This document shows positions 54,378 through 62,968 of a stretch of DNA of 64,000 nucleotides, piece after piece; the first letter of the stretch is position 1; every line of letters begins with the position of its first letter. The notes under the pieces were generated by a model. That model saw only the letters and a list, made by a program, of their open reading frames with translations. It was not told where the DNA came from and made no database searches. The translations under genes were made by a program, and so were the position numbers. The stretch spans positions 1 to 64,000 of the forward strand of contig JAFLDS010000019.1 in NCBI GenBank assembly GCA_017302295.1, read 5' to 3'. This DNA comes from Thauera sp. Lineage in GTDB: Bacteria; Pseudomonadota; Gammaproteobacteria; Burkholderiales; Rhodocyclaceae.

Positions 54378-55628
54378 TCAGTGTGAGCGGTCTTCCAGCA
54401 GCGACACCGCGTCATGCTGACGCTGATTAAGCTCGTGGCGCAGTTTCACGAGGTACATCGACACGGCGACGAACAGCCCGAACATCACGATCACCGCATT
54501 GATCGACAGGCCCAGCATGATCAGCACCGCGTAGCTGCCGGTCATCACGAGGATGGACAGGTTCTCGTTGAAGTTCTGTACCGCGATCGAGTGCCCGGCG
54601 CCCATGAGGATGTGCCCGCGGTGCTGGAGGAGTGCGTTCATCGGCACCACGAAGAAGCCGGCAAGCGCGCCGATGACCACCATCAGAACCATGGCGATGC
54701 GGCTGTCGGTCACCACGGTCATTACCAGCACGACCAAGCCCATTGCGATGCCGAGCGGAATCACCTTGAGCGAGCGGCGCAGGGTGACGAGTCGGGCGGC
54801 GAGGATCGCCCCCGCTGCGATGCCGATCGCGACCACGCCCTGAAGCATGGAGGCCTGAGACAGGGAGAGCCCCAGGTTGTGCTCCGCCCACTTGATGACG
54901 ATGAACTGCAGGGTGGCCCCTGCGCCCCAGAAAAGGGTCGTCACCGCCAGAGATATCTGCCCGAGCTTGTCGCGCCAGAGCAATTTCAGGCAATGATTGA
55001 AATCGTGGATCAGGTACAGCGGATTGTTCTTGAGCGGCTTGTGATCGACACCGGTATCCGGGATGTAGACATTGAACACGGCTGCGACCAGGTAGAGCGT
55101 CCCGATGACCATCACACTGGCCTCGAACGCCGAACCTACGAGCGGCAGGTCGAGTGCAAGGAGCCAGCCCGATACGTCGGCGCGGATCAGGATGCCGCCC
55201 ATCACGGTGCCGATGATGATCGCACCGACCGTTAGGCCTTCGATCCAGCCGTTGGCGATGACGAGCAGGCGATGCGGAAGGTATTCGGTGAGAATGCCGT
55301 ACTTCGCCGGGGAGTACGCGGCAGCTCCGAGTCCGATGACCGCGTAGGCGAGGAGCGGATGGGTGCCGAAGAACAGCATCAGACAGCCCCCGATCTTGAT
55401 CGTGTTGCTGATGAGCATCACCCGCCACTTGGGCATCGAATCGGCGTAGGCGCCGACAAAGGCCGCGAGGCCGACGTACGAGAGGGTGAAGAAAAGCTTC
55501 AGCAGGGGCTCGTACTCGGACGGTGCAGCCATGTCCCGCAACAGGGCGATGGCGACGATGAGCAGGGCGTTGTCGGCGAGCGCGGAGAAGAACTGCGCTG
55601 CCATGATGATGTAGAAGCCGAGCGGCAT
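54378..55628 (-). CDS. lplT: Lysophospholipid transporter LplT (MFS)
   Basis: 416 residues with about 12 membrane helices. FYIIMAAQFFSALADNALLI at the start, SMPKWRVMLISNTIKIGGC, FEASVMVIGTLYLVAAVFNVY and NALLQHRGHILMGAGHSIAVQNFNEN match LplT, which flips lysophospholipids for reacylation by Aas. Aas is not adjacent here. Start ATG at 55628 matches the family; upstream in-frame residues look non-coding. Divergent from the LysR gene. Confidence 0.88.
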   Translation of the reverse strand: MPLGFYIIMAAQFFSALADNALLIVAIALLRDMAAPSEYEPLLKLFFTLSYVGLAAFVGAYADSMPKWRVMLISNTIKIGGCLMLFFGTHPLLAYAVIGLGAAAYSPAKYGILTEYLPHRLLVIANGWIEGLTVGAIIIGTVMGGILIRADVSGWLLALDLPLVGSAFEASVMVIGTLYLVAAVFNVYIPDTGVDHKPLKNNPLYLIHDFNHCLKLLWRDKLGQISLAVTTLFWGAGATLQFIVIKWAEHNLGLSLSQASMLQGVVAIGIAAGAILAARLVTLRRSLKVIPLGIAMGLVVLVMTVVTDSRIAMVLMVVIGALAGFFVVPMNALLQHRGHILMGAGHSIAVQNFNENLSILVMTGSYAVLIMLGLSINAVIVMFGLFVAVSMYLVKLRHELNQRQHDAVSLLEDRSH

Positions 55629-55726
55629 CGTGTAGGCAAGTGTCGCAATGTCGTGATCGCGGTTTATAACATGAACCTGCGTCACGTGTGCTGGCACGCC
55701 AGCGCGGGCCAAGTTGGATGGACATG

Positions 55727-55764
55727 AGATCGAGCAGGTTTTGTGATCTAATCCCGCTTATAAA
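55727..55764 (+). promoter_or_regulatory. lplT/lysR intergenic control region
   Basis: Inverted repeat AGATC-N13-GATCT at 55727-55749 and a TATAAA at 55759-55764, shortly before the LysR ATG at 55782. LysR regulators often bind such palindromes near their own promoters. Low-confidence pattern. Confidence 0.35.
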
Positions 55765-55781
55765 ACACACTTATTCGGATC

Positions 55782-56702
55782 ATGGCGGATCGCAGACTTC
55801 AGGTTTTTCACGCGGTAGCCAAGCACGGTTCGTTCACGCGCGCGGCCGAGCACCTGTTCATGACCCAGCCGGCGGTCACATTTCAGATCAAGCAGCTGGA
55901 AGAGCACTTCGATACCCGGCTGCTTGATCGTGGGCATGGCAAGATCAGCCTCACGCCGGCCGGCGAGCTCGTGCTTGCCTATGCTGAGCGGATCCTCGGT
56001 TTGTCAGAGGAGCTCGAGTCGCGCGTGTCCGAACTGACGGACGAACTTGCCGGCACGCTCAACATCGGCACGAGCACGACGATTGCCGCCTACTGGCTGC
56101 CGCAATTGCTGGAGGGCTTCAAGCGCCGCTATCCGCGGGTCGTGCCGCGCGTCGTGGTGGGAAATTCGCAGTTGACCGTGGATCGTGTCGCCGCGCGCGA
56201 TCTCGACATCGGCCTGATCGAGATCGTCAGCGACCAGAGTTCCATCGAGCGGCGCAGCGCGGCGCGCGACGAACTGCTGGTGATCTGCGATCCGACGTAC
56301 CCACTCGCAGGACGGACCCGACTCAAGGCGGCCGATCTGCTCGGACACCCGTTCATCAACCGCGACAGCGGCAATGCCATTCGCGAGATCGCAGAGGAAT
56401 TCTTCGCTGCCGCCGGCATTCAGCTGAGCGAGTTGCCGATCTGCGCGGAGCTAGGCAGCCTGGCGACGGTGAAACATCTCGCCGCGCAAGGCATGGGTTT
56501 TGCGATTGCCTCGCGCACCGCGGTGCTGCGCGACATCCGCGAGGGACGGTTGGTCGGCATCTCGCTGGAGCCTGCGCTCTACACGCCGCTGGAGGTGATC
56601 GTGCCGCGCGACAAGTTCCGCTCACGGCTGATCAACACCTTCGCCGACTACGCCTGCGAACAGCTGGCAAGGATGGCGGCCGAGGGTGAAAAGGCCACCT
56701 GA
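55782..56702 (+). CDS. LysR-family transcriptional regulator
   Basis: 306 residues. N-terminal winged helix (RLQVFHAVAKHGSFTRAAEHL, TQPAVTFQIKQLEEHFDTRL) and a C-terminal ligand-binding domain (GTSTTIAAYWLPQLLEGFKR; VKHLAAQGMGFAIASRTAVL). The ligand and targets are unknown. Its stop codon overlaps the radA ATG by one base, so the two are probably transcribed together; it diverges from lplT. Confidence 0.9.
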   Translation: MADRRLQVFHAVAKHGSFTRAAEHLFMTQPAVTFQIKQLEEHFDTRLLDRGHGKISLTPAGELVLAYAERILGLSEELESRVSELTDELAGTLNIGTSTTIAAYWLPQLLEGFKRRYPRVVPRVVVGNSQLTVDRVAARDLDIGLIEIVSDQSSIERRSAARDELLVICDPTYPLAGRTRLKAADLLGHPFINRDSGNAIREIAEEFFAAAGIQLSELPICAELGSLATVKHLAAQGMGFAIASRTAVLRDIREGRLVGISLEPALYTPLEVIVPRDKFRSRLINTFADYACEQLARMAAEGEKAT

Positions 56703-58072
56703 TGGCGAAGAGCCGGACGGCCTACATTTGCACCGAGTGTGGCGCGCAGCAGCTTCGCTGGCAGGGGCAGTGCCCCCAGTGCAATGCCTGGAACACGCTT
56801 GTGGAGGGCGTCGTCGAACAGGCCGCCGCAGGGGGCGGGCGCTTTGCCGCACTGGCCGGCCAGACCGCGCGGCTGCAGCCGCTGTCGTCACTTCAGCCGC
56901 GCGAGGAGCCCCGGCAGCCGACCGGGATGGACGAATTCGACCGCGTGCTCGGTGGCGGACTGGTGAGCGGGGGCGTGGTCCTGATCGGCGGAGATCCCGG
57001 GATCGGCAAGTCCACCCTGTTGCTGCAGGCGCTGTCGCATCTTGCGTGCACTCAAAGCGCTGTTTATGTCAGCGGAGAGGAGTCGGGGGAGCAGGTGGCC
57101 TTGCGTGCTCAGCGTCTTCAGCTTCCGGCGTCACCGCTGCAGATGCTGGCAGAGATCAACCTCGAGCGCATCCTCGCCGCGCTGCGCGACAGCCGGCCTC
57201 GGGTCGCGGTGATCGATTCAATCCAGACGGTTTACTCCGAGACCTTGCAGTCGGCTCCGGGTTCGGTCGCGCAGGTGCGTGAGTGCGCGGCGCAGCTTAC
57301 CCGCTTTGCCAAGCAGAGCGGCACGAGCCTGATCCTCGTTGGTCATGTGACGAAGGACGGCACGCTCGCCGGCCCCAGGGTGCTTGAGCACATCGTCGAC
57401 ACCGTGCTCTATTTCGAGGGCGACACGCATTCGAGCTTCCGCTTGATCCGCGCGTTCAAGAACCGCTTTGGTGCGGTGAACGAACTTGGCGTGTTCGCCA
57501 TGACCGAGCGCGGTTTGCGTGGTGTCTCCAATCCGTCGGCCATCTTCCTGTCGCAGCACGGCCAGCAGGTGCCAGGCAGTTGCGTGCTCGTCACGCAGGA
57601 GGGCACCCGGCCGCTGCTGGTGGAGATCCAGGCGCTGGTCGACGCCGCGCACAGCCCCAATCCGCGGCGCCTGTCGGTGGGCCTGGAGCAGACCCGGCTC
57701 GCGATGCTGCTTGCCGTGCTGCACCGCCATGCAGGAATTGCCTGCTTCGACCAGGACGTCTTTGTCAACGCGGTCGGCGGCGTGAAGATCGCCGAGCCCG
57801 CGGCGGATCTGGCGATCCTGTTTGCCATCGTCTCGTCGCTGCGTAGCCGTCCCCTGCGTCGTGGGCTGGCAGTGTTCGGCGAGGTGGGACTGGCCGGCGA
57901 GATCCGGCCGGCGCCCCGCGGACAGGACCGTTTGAAGGAAGCAGCGAAGCTCGGCTTCGACGTCGCCATCGTTCCGAAGGCCAATGCACCCAAGCAGGGG
58001 CCGGACGGGATGAGGGTGATCGCGGTCGAGCGGGTCGAAGAGGCGCTGGAACGCCTGCGCGATCTGGAATGA
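56702..58072 (+). CDS. radA: DNA repair protein RadA
   Basis: 456 residues. RadA/Sms is a RecA-like branch-migration ATPase. N-terminal zinc finger CTECGAQQLRWQGQCPQC, Walker A IGGDPGIGKSTLLLQA, the KNRFGAVNELG motif specific to RadA, and a C-terminal Lon-like domain (QDVFVNAVGGVKIAEPAADL; FGEVGLAGEIRP). ATG overlaps the lysR stop by one base. Confidence 0.96.
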   Translation: MAKSRTAYICTECGAQQLRWQGQCPQCNAWNTLVEGVVEQAAAGGGRFAALAGQTARLQPLSSLQPREEPRQPTGMDEFDRVLGGGLVSGGVVLIGGDPGIGKSTLLLQALSHLACTQSAVYVSGEESGEQVALRAQRLQLPASPLQMLAEINLERILAALRDSRPRVAVIDSIQTVYSETLQSAPGSVAQVRECAAQLTRFAKQSGTSLILVGHVTKDGTLAGPRVLEHIVDTVLYFEGDTHSSFRLIRAFKNRFGAVNELGVFAMTERGLRGVSNPSAIFLSQHGQQVPGSCVLVTQEGTRPLLVEIQALVDAAHSPNPRRLSVGLEQTRLAMLLAVLHRHAGIACFDQDVFVNAVGGVKIAEPAADLAILFAIVSSLRSRPLRRGLAVFGEVGLAGEIRPAPRGQDRLKEAAKLGFDVAIVPKANAPKQGPDGMRVIAVERVEEALERLRDLE

Positions 58073-58149
58073 AACCCGAGCAGGATTGAACCCCGACTGA
58101 ACCCATCTCCGCGCTGCATCGGGCAGACGCGGAATGACCGGAGAGCAAC

Positions 58150-59505
58150 ATGGCTGCATCGTCAGACAGTGTCAGCATGGCGTTGTTTTGCGACTTCGAG
58201 AACGTCGCGCTCGGCGTGCGTGATGCGAATTACGAAAAGTTCGACATCAAGCGCGTGCTTGAGCGCCTGCTGCTCAAGGGCAGCATCGTGGTCAAGAAGG
58301 CGTATTGCGACTGGGATCGCTACAAGAGCTTCAAGGCTTCGATGCATGAAGCCAATTTCGAGCTGATCGAGATTCCGCACGTGCGGCAGTCCGGCAAGAA
58401 TTCGGCTGACATCCGTCTCGTGGTGGATGCGCTCGACCTGTGCTACACCAAGTCGCACGTCGACACCTTCGTCATCATCAGCGGCGATTCGGACTTCTCG
58501 CCGCTCGTCTCGAAGCTGCGCGAGAACGCGAAGCAGGTCATCGGGGTTGGCGTCAAGCAGTCGACGTCCGATCTGTTGATCGCCAATTGCGACGAGTTCA
58601 TCTTCTACGATGACCTCGTGCGCGAGAGTCAGCGCGCTGCGAAAAAGGAGACGCGAGAGGCTCAGGCTGCGGCGAGGCGTTCGCCCGAGGAGGAGAAGCG
58701 GCGGCGCGAGGAACTCGAGACGCGCAAGATGAAGGCGATCGAGTTTGCCGTGCAGACGTTCGATGCGCTTTATGCCGAGCGTGGCGACACCGGGAAGATC
58801 TGGGCGTCGGTGCTGAAGGAAGCGATGAAGCGGCGCAAGCCGGACTTCAGCGAGTCTTATTACGGCTTCCGCGCCTTTGGCAATCTGCTGGAGGAGGCCC
58901 GCACGCGCGGTCTGCTGGATTTTGCCCGCGACGAGAAGGCACGCACCTTTGTTTATCGGGGAGCAGCCGAACTTGCGCGAGGTGATGCGCTCGGGGCTCG
59001 CCCGGCGTCCGATAGCGTAGAGGTGCCGGTGGACGTGTCCGCCGCTGAGGCCCCGATCGAGCCCGTTGCGACTCAAGCAGTGGTCGAGGAGGCGGCGCCC
59101 GAAGTGAGAAAGTCGCGAAGACGCCGCCACACGGAATCCAGTGCCCAAGCTGCTGGAGCCCAAGCTGTTCAACCAGCCGCGTCCGAACCTGAAGCCGTGC
59201 TCGCGGGCGAGGCGGGGCCGGTCGAGGATGCGGACGTGCAGGCAAGGGCTGGGGCTGCACGGAGTCCGTCCCGCAAGCGTACGCGCAAGTCCTCGAAGGA
59301 GGTTTCCACAGCTGCGCCGGATCAGGACAAAACCGCAGCGGCGCCGATGGTGTCGGAAGTCACCGAGGCGCAACCGCTCGACGTCGGCACTCGTGAGGCA
59401 GAGGCGGTCCCGGCAGCCGACGAGGCTCCGGCGAAGAAGTCGCGCAAGCCATCGAGCCGCAGTCGACGTCCCCGCAAGCAGGAGCTCCCTCCCGACGCGG
59501 CTTGA
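58150..59505 (+). CDS. NYN ribonuclease-like protein with LOTUS/OST-HTH domain
   Basis: 451 residues. NYN domain (PIN-like RNase fold) at about 8-155: ALFCDFENVALGV, ADIRLVVDALDLC and IISGDSDFSPLVSKLRENAK carry the acidic metal residues. A linker coiled coil (RRSPEEEKRRREELETRKMK) leads to a LOTUS/OST-HTH domain at about 195-275 (ESYYGFRAFGNLLEEA), known to bind RNA. The last 170 residues are disordered, Ala/Lys/Arg-rich. A cytoplasmic RNA-binding nuclease is likely; target unknown. Starts 78 bp after radA. Confidence 0.9.
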   Translation: MAASSDSVSMALFCDFENVALGVRDANYEKFDIKRVLERLLLKGSIVVKKAYCDWDRYKSFKASMHEANFELIEIPHVRQSGKNSADIRLVVDALDLCYTKSHVDTFVIISGDSDFSPLVSKLRENAKQVIGVGVKQSTSDLLIANCDEFIFYDDLVRESQRAAKKETREAQAAARRSPEEEKRRREELETRKMKAIEFAVQTFDALYAERGDTGKIWASVLKEAMKRRKPDFSESYYGFRAFGNLLEEARTRGLLDFARDEKARTFVYRGAAELARGDALGARPASDSVEVPVDVSAAEAPIEPVATQAVVEEAAPEVRKSRRRRHTESSAQAAGAQAVQPAASEPEAVLAGEAGPVEDADVQARAGAARSPSRKRTRKSSKEVSTAAPDQDKTAAAPMVSEVTEAQPLDVGTREAEAVPAADEAPAKKSRKPSSRSRRPRKQELPPDAA

Positions 59506-59537
59506 GATCGCCACTAACGGCGTTCTTCTGCTTCCGC

Positions 59538-59575
59538 GGTGGCGCTGATCGGGCAAGGCGGCGATCAGCGCCACC
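59538..59575. terminator. Long perfect hairpin downstream of the NYN gene
   Basis: GGTGGCGCTGATC (59538-59550) and GATCAGCGCCACC (59563-59575), a 13-bp perfect stem with a 12-base loop, 33 bp after the stop codon. No T-run, so perhaps a factor-dependent terminator or transcript stabiliser between convergent genes. Nothing else stands out in the 213 bp between NYN and the AraC gene. Confidence 0.45.
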
Positions 59576-59718
59576 GTTGCCATGAATCACGGCCGGTGCC
59601 GCCTGAATTTCCCAGGGATAATCCGCGCGCGGGAGCGCCGCTTGAACCTCATCGGGGTGTTCGGGTTGGTCGACGCCAGGGTGCAGATGTGTGCCAGAAC
59701 GCGCAATGAGGATGCGTA

Positions 59719-60747
59719 TCAGGGTCTGTTCTTCGCCAGATGTCTGCTCAGCGTCTGGGAAGGAGATTCGTCGAACAGTCGGCGGTACTCGGCTGAGAAG
59801 CGGCCGAGGTGATTGAAGCCCCAATCCATCGCGATTGAAGACACGTTCCCGTGGCCACCGTCGGACAGCAGGGAGCGGCGCACCTGTTCAAGTCGGAACT
59901 TTTTCAGATACGCCATAGGGGATAGACCGAAATGCTGCCTGAAACCCTCGAACAGCTTGTAGCGAGGGACGCCGGCTACCGCCTCGATATCCTCAAGGGC
60001 GATATCCGTTCTGGCGTTGGCATGGATGAAGTCACGCGCGCGAAGAAGATAATGCGGCTGCTTTGTTTCCAGTGCCTGTGCGAGCTCCACTGAGTAGTTG
60101 CTTGGTTGGGTGAGAACCAGGCCCTTTATCAGCGCTTTCTCGAGATCGGCCGAGAAATAGGTGTTGCCATAGAGGTCGGCTGAAGAGCTCTCCATCTCGG
60201 CGATCATGTGGCGCACCATGCGCCACCACGAGGCCTGGCGACCGTTGGCAGCGTCCATGCCAGGCTCGAACTCGATCGGTTTCTCGGCCGGGCGCTGCAG
60301 AAGTTCCTCGAGAACCTGGCGCATCGCCAGCCTGGGGATGGCCACCAGCATCTTGCGGCAATTGCCGGCGATTGTGAGTTCCTGTCTGGCGTCGGGCGAG
60401 ACGATGACGCCGGTGTCGCGGTCCGATGTGAGCAACGTGCCTCGCGCTGCAAGCTCTTGCTGGCCCGTCACCGGCAGGCTGACGCTGTAGCAGTTCAGTG
60501 GCGTCTCGGTATCGATGCCAACCGTGACGTCGGTGCCGTATTCGACGTAACCCATTGTGGTCGACATTGATTTCAGCACGTTGCCCGAGTGCTGGAACTG
60601 CAGCCGGGCAGGTGCGCCAACCTTTAGCCAGTGCGGGCCGCAGATGGCCGACATCCACGATCGGGCACCGTCGGCGTCGCGGCGAACGACGTGGATGTCC
60701 GGCGTGTCTGCCGACTCGTGTGCAGGGGGAGCGATGTGTCTCGGCAT
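59719..60747 (-). CDS. AraC/XylS-family regulator, probable activator of antAB
   Basis: About 342 residues. N-terminal AraC_binding_2 domain (residues 20-200: YGTDVTVGIDTETPLNCYSV) and C-terminal double helix-turn-helix (RTDIALEDIEAVAGVPRYKLFEGFRQHFGLSP is the first part; RLEQVRRSLLSDGG, AMDWGFNHLGRFSAEYRRLF follow). This type of protein controls aromatic degradation genes such as antABC and benABC. It diverges from antA, so it is the likely anthranilate sensor; that assignment is inference. Start ATG at 60747; TTG at 60795 is an alternative. Confidence 0.88.
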   Translation of the reverse strand: MPRHIAPPAHESADTPDIHVVRRDADGARSWMSAICGPHWLKVGAPARLQFQHSGNVLKSMSTTMGYVEYGTDVTVGIDTETPLNCYSVSLPVTGQQELAARGTLLTSDRDTGVIVSPDARQELTIAGNCRKMLVAIPRLAMRQVLEELLQRPAEKPIEFEPGMDAANGRQASWWRMVRHMIAEMESSSADLYGNTYFSADLEKALIKGLVLTQPSNYSVELAQALETKQPHYLLRARDFIHANARTDIALEDIEAVAGVPRYKLFEGFRQHFGLSPMAYLKKFRLEQVRRSLLSDGGHGNVSSIAMDWGFNHLGRFSAEYRRLFDESPSQTLSRHLAKNRP

Positions 60748-60825
60748 CGGGGCGCTTGTCCAGTGTTGCTCCGGGCCGCGGCTAATGCGGACCAAGAATG
60801 AGTCTGACGCTCACTTCAGCATCAA

Positions 60826-60926
60826 GGATAGCCTTTTGCGCGAGCAGCGCAATCCTCTGACCGCATCGCGGTGATGCCTGTCCGGTTTCCGACGAAGTGG
60901 ACAGCAATCCTGAACTCTTCGGATAG
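60826..60926 (+). promoter_or_regulatory. Repeat-rich region between araC and antA, candidate activator sites
   Basis: GCAATCCT occurs twice at 60849-60856 and 60904-60911, and GGATAG twice at 60826-60831 and 60921-60926, all direct repeats in the 238-bp divergent gap. GCATCGCGGTGATGC is a small inverted repeat between them. AraC/XylS activators bind pairs of direct repeats near -35, so these are reasonable operator candidates. Confidence 0.4.
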
Positions 60927-60985
60927 TGCGTCGACCGGCCCCGGTGTCCAATGGGTTCCGTCGCAAACCTGACATGAGGGACACC

Positions 60986-62374
60986 ATGAATACCGAACGC
61001 ACCTACGCCGAATGGCAAGATTTCGTCAAAGGTTGCCTGGACTTCCGGCCTGCGGACGGGGTCTATCGCATTGCTCGCGACATGTTTACCGAGCCCGAAC
61101 TGTTCGATCTCGAGATGGAGATGATCTTCGAGAAGAACTGGATTTACGCCTGCCATGAGAGCGAGATTCCCAACCCGAACGATTTCGTGACGATGCGGGC
61201 CGGCCGCCAGCCGATGATCATTACGCGCGACGCAGGTGGCAAGCTCAATGCGTTGGTCAACGCCTGCCAGCACCGCGGCGCGACGCTCACTCGTGTCTGC
61301 AAGGGCAAGGCAGCGGCCTTCGCCTGTCCGTTCCACGCATGGACCTACAAGACCGATGGCCGGCTGGTGAAGGTCAAGGCCCCCTCCGAGTACGCCGCGG
61401 ATTTCGATCTGGACAAGCACAGCCTGAAGAAGGCCCGCATCGAAAGCTACAAGGGCTTCGTCTTCATCAGTCTCGATGTGGACGGCACTGACACGCTGGA
61501 GGAGTTTCTCGGTGATGCCAGGGTGTTCTTTGACATGATGGTTGCGCAATCGCCCACCGGCGAGCTCGAGGTGCTGCCGGGCCGTTCGCAATACACGTTC
61601 GACGGCAACTGGAAGCTGCAGTGCGAGAATGGACTGGACGGGTACCACGTCAGCACCGTGCACTTCAACTACGTGGCGACCGTCAAGCATCGCCACGAAG
61701 TGAATGCGGAGAAGGGCGGCAAGGTAGAGACAACGCTCGACTACAGCAAGCTCGGCGCCGGCGATGCGGAGACCGACGACGGTTTCTTCTCGTTCCGCAA
61801 CGGCCACAGCCTGTTGTTCAGCGATATGCCGAATCCGAGCGTGCGTCCGGGCTATGCGAACATCATGCCTCGGCTGGTCGAGGAATACGGCCAGGCCAAG
61901 GCGGAGTGGATGATGCATCGCCTGCGCAACCTCAACATCTACCCGAGCCTGTTCTTCATGGACCAGATCAGCTCGCAGCTGCGTGTGATCCGGCCGATCG
62001 CCTGGAACAAGACGGAAATCCACAGCTACTGCATCGGCGTAAAGGGTGAGTCGGATAAGGATCGCGAAAGCCGCATCCGCCAGTTCGAGGACTTCTTCAA
62101 CGTGTCGGGCATGGGCACGCCGGACGATCTGGTGGAATTCCGTGAAGCGCAGCGCGGTTTCGAGGCTCGCCTCGAGCGCTGGAGTGACATCTCGCGCGGC
62201 CACGACAAGTGGATCGAGGGCGAATCGGCCAACAGCAGGGCGATCGGGATCCGGCCGGTGCTGACCGGCTCCGAGTTCACCCAGGAAGGCTTGTATGTGA
62301 ATCAGCATGGCGCCTGGCAGCAGTTCCTGCTCAAGGGCATCGACAAGAAGCTGCAGACGGCAAACAAGGAGTAA
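60986..62374 (+). CDS. antA: Anthranilate 1,2-dioxygenase, large (alpha) subunit
   Basis: 462 residues, the length of AntA. It converts anthranilate to catechol, CO2 and ammonia with AntB and a reductase. Rieske site CQHRGATLTRVCKG then CPFHAWTYKTDG (Cys-His, Cys-His) and the catalytic domain, with mononuclear-iron ligands in ENGLDGYHVSTVHFNY (Asp, two His) and a later Asp. The opening CLDFRPADGVYRIARDMFTE and IFEKNWIYACHESEIPNPND match AntA rather than BenA. Start ATG at 60986; GAGGGA lies 8 bases upstream. Followed 4 bp later by antB. Confidence 0.93.
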   Translation: MNTERTYAEWQDFVKGCLDFRPADGVYRIARDMFTEPELFDLEMEMIFEKNWIYACHESEIPNPNDFVTMRAGRQPMIITRDAGGKLNALVNACQHRGATLTRVCKGKAAAFACPFHAWTYKTDGRLVKVKAPSEYAADFDLDKHSLKKARIESYKGFVFISLDVDGTDTLEEFLGDARVFFDMMVAQSPTGELEVLPGRSQYTFDGNWKLQCENGLDGYHVSTVHFNYVATVKHRHEVNAEKGGKVETTLDYSKLGAGDAETDDGFFSFRNGHSLLFSDMPNPSVRPGYANIMPRLVEEYGQAKAEWMMHRLRNLNIYPSLFFMDQISSQLRVIRPIAWNKTEIHSYCIGVKGESDKDRESRIRQFEDFFNVSGMGTPDDLVEFREAQRGFEARLERWSDISRGHDKWIEGESANSRAIGIRPVLTGSEFTQEGLYVNQHGAWQQFLLKGIDKKLQTANKE

Positions 62375-62378
62375 TCAG

Positions 62379-62879
62379 ATGAACCCGACCCTTCAACACG
62401 CCGTCGAACAGTTCCTCTATCGCAACGCCGAACTGTGCGACAAGCAGGCCTGGGACGAGTACCTCGAGATGTTCGATCCGGAAAGCGAGTTCCACGTTCC
62501 GCAGTGGGAGTCGGAGCATGCCTACACGACGGACCCAAGGCGCAGTATGTCGCTGATCTACTACGCGAATCGATCGGGGCTCGAGGACCGCGTGTACCGC
62601 ATTCGCACCGGAAAATCCGCCGCTTCGACGCCCATGCCGCGTACGCTGCATCAGATCACCAACGTGCGCATCGCCGAGTTACCCGGGGGCGCCAGGGGCG
62701 ACCTCGAGGTCCGTGTGAATTGGTCGACGCACCACTATCGCTTTGCGACTGCGGGCCATTTCTTCGGCCATGCGACCTATCAGTTGCGGCCGGAAGGCGA
62801 GAGCTTCCGCATCAAGCGCAAACACGTGGTGCTTCTAAACGACACGATCAACGCGGTGCTGGACTTCTATCACCTTTGA
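62379..62879 (+). CDS. antB: Anthranilate 1,2-dioxygenase, small (beta) subunit
   Basis: 166 residues, ring-hydroxylating dioxygenase beta subunit with cone-shaped alpha/beta fold: VEQFLYRNAELCDKQAWDEY, DRVYRIRTGKSAAS, and the C-terminal LLNDTINAVLDFYHL. It stabilises the AntA trimer. AAGGAG lies just before the ATG. No antC reductase gene follows; the next gene is a transporter binding protein. The reductase must be beyond the window or borrowed from another dioxygenase. Confidence 0.92.
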   Translation: MNPTLQHAVEQFLYRNAELCDKQAWDEYLEMFDPESEFHVPQWESEHAYTTDPRRSMSLIYYANRSGLEDRVYRIRTGKSAASTPMPRTLHQITNVRIAELPGGARGDLEVRVNWSTHHYRFATAGHFFGHATYQLRPEGESFRIKRKHVVLLNDTINAVLDFYHL

Positions 62880-62917
62880 CAGCTATCTTCCGTCCCGCTG
62901 TACAAACTGAAAATAAT

Positions 62918-62946
62918 CCTCTGCCGGCCTGCAGTGGCGGCAGAGG
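62918..62946. terminator. Intercistronic hairpin between antB and the binding-protein gene
   Basis: CCTCTGCCG (62918-62926) and CGGCAGAGG (62938-62946), a 9-bp perfect stem with 11-base loop, just before the ribosome site (GGAG) of the next gene. No T-run. It may cause partial termination or stabilise the upstream or downstream transcript and thus uncouple antAB and transporter levels. Confidence 0.45.
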
Positions 62947-62968
62947 TCAAATAACTGGAGACGAAAAC

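Noticed and set aside
60782-62308. 508-codon minus-strand frame opposite antA
   Set aside because: antA is unmistakable on the plus strand; this frame has no motif.
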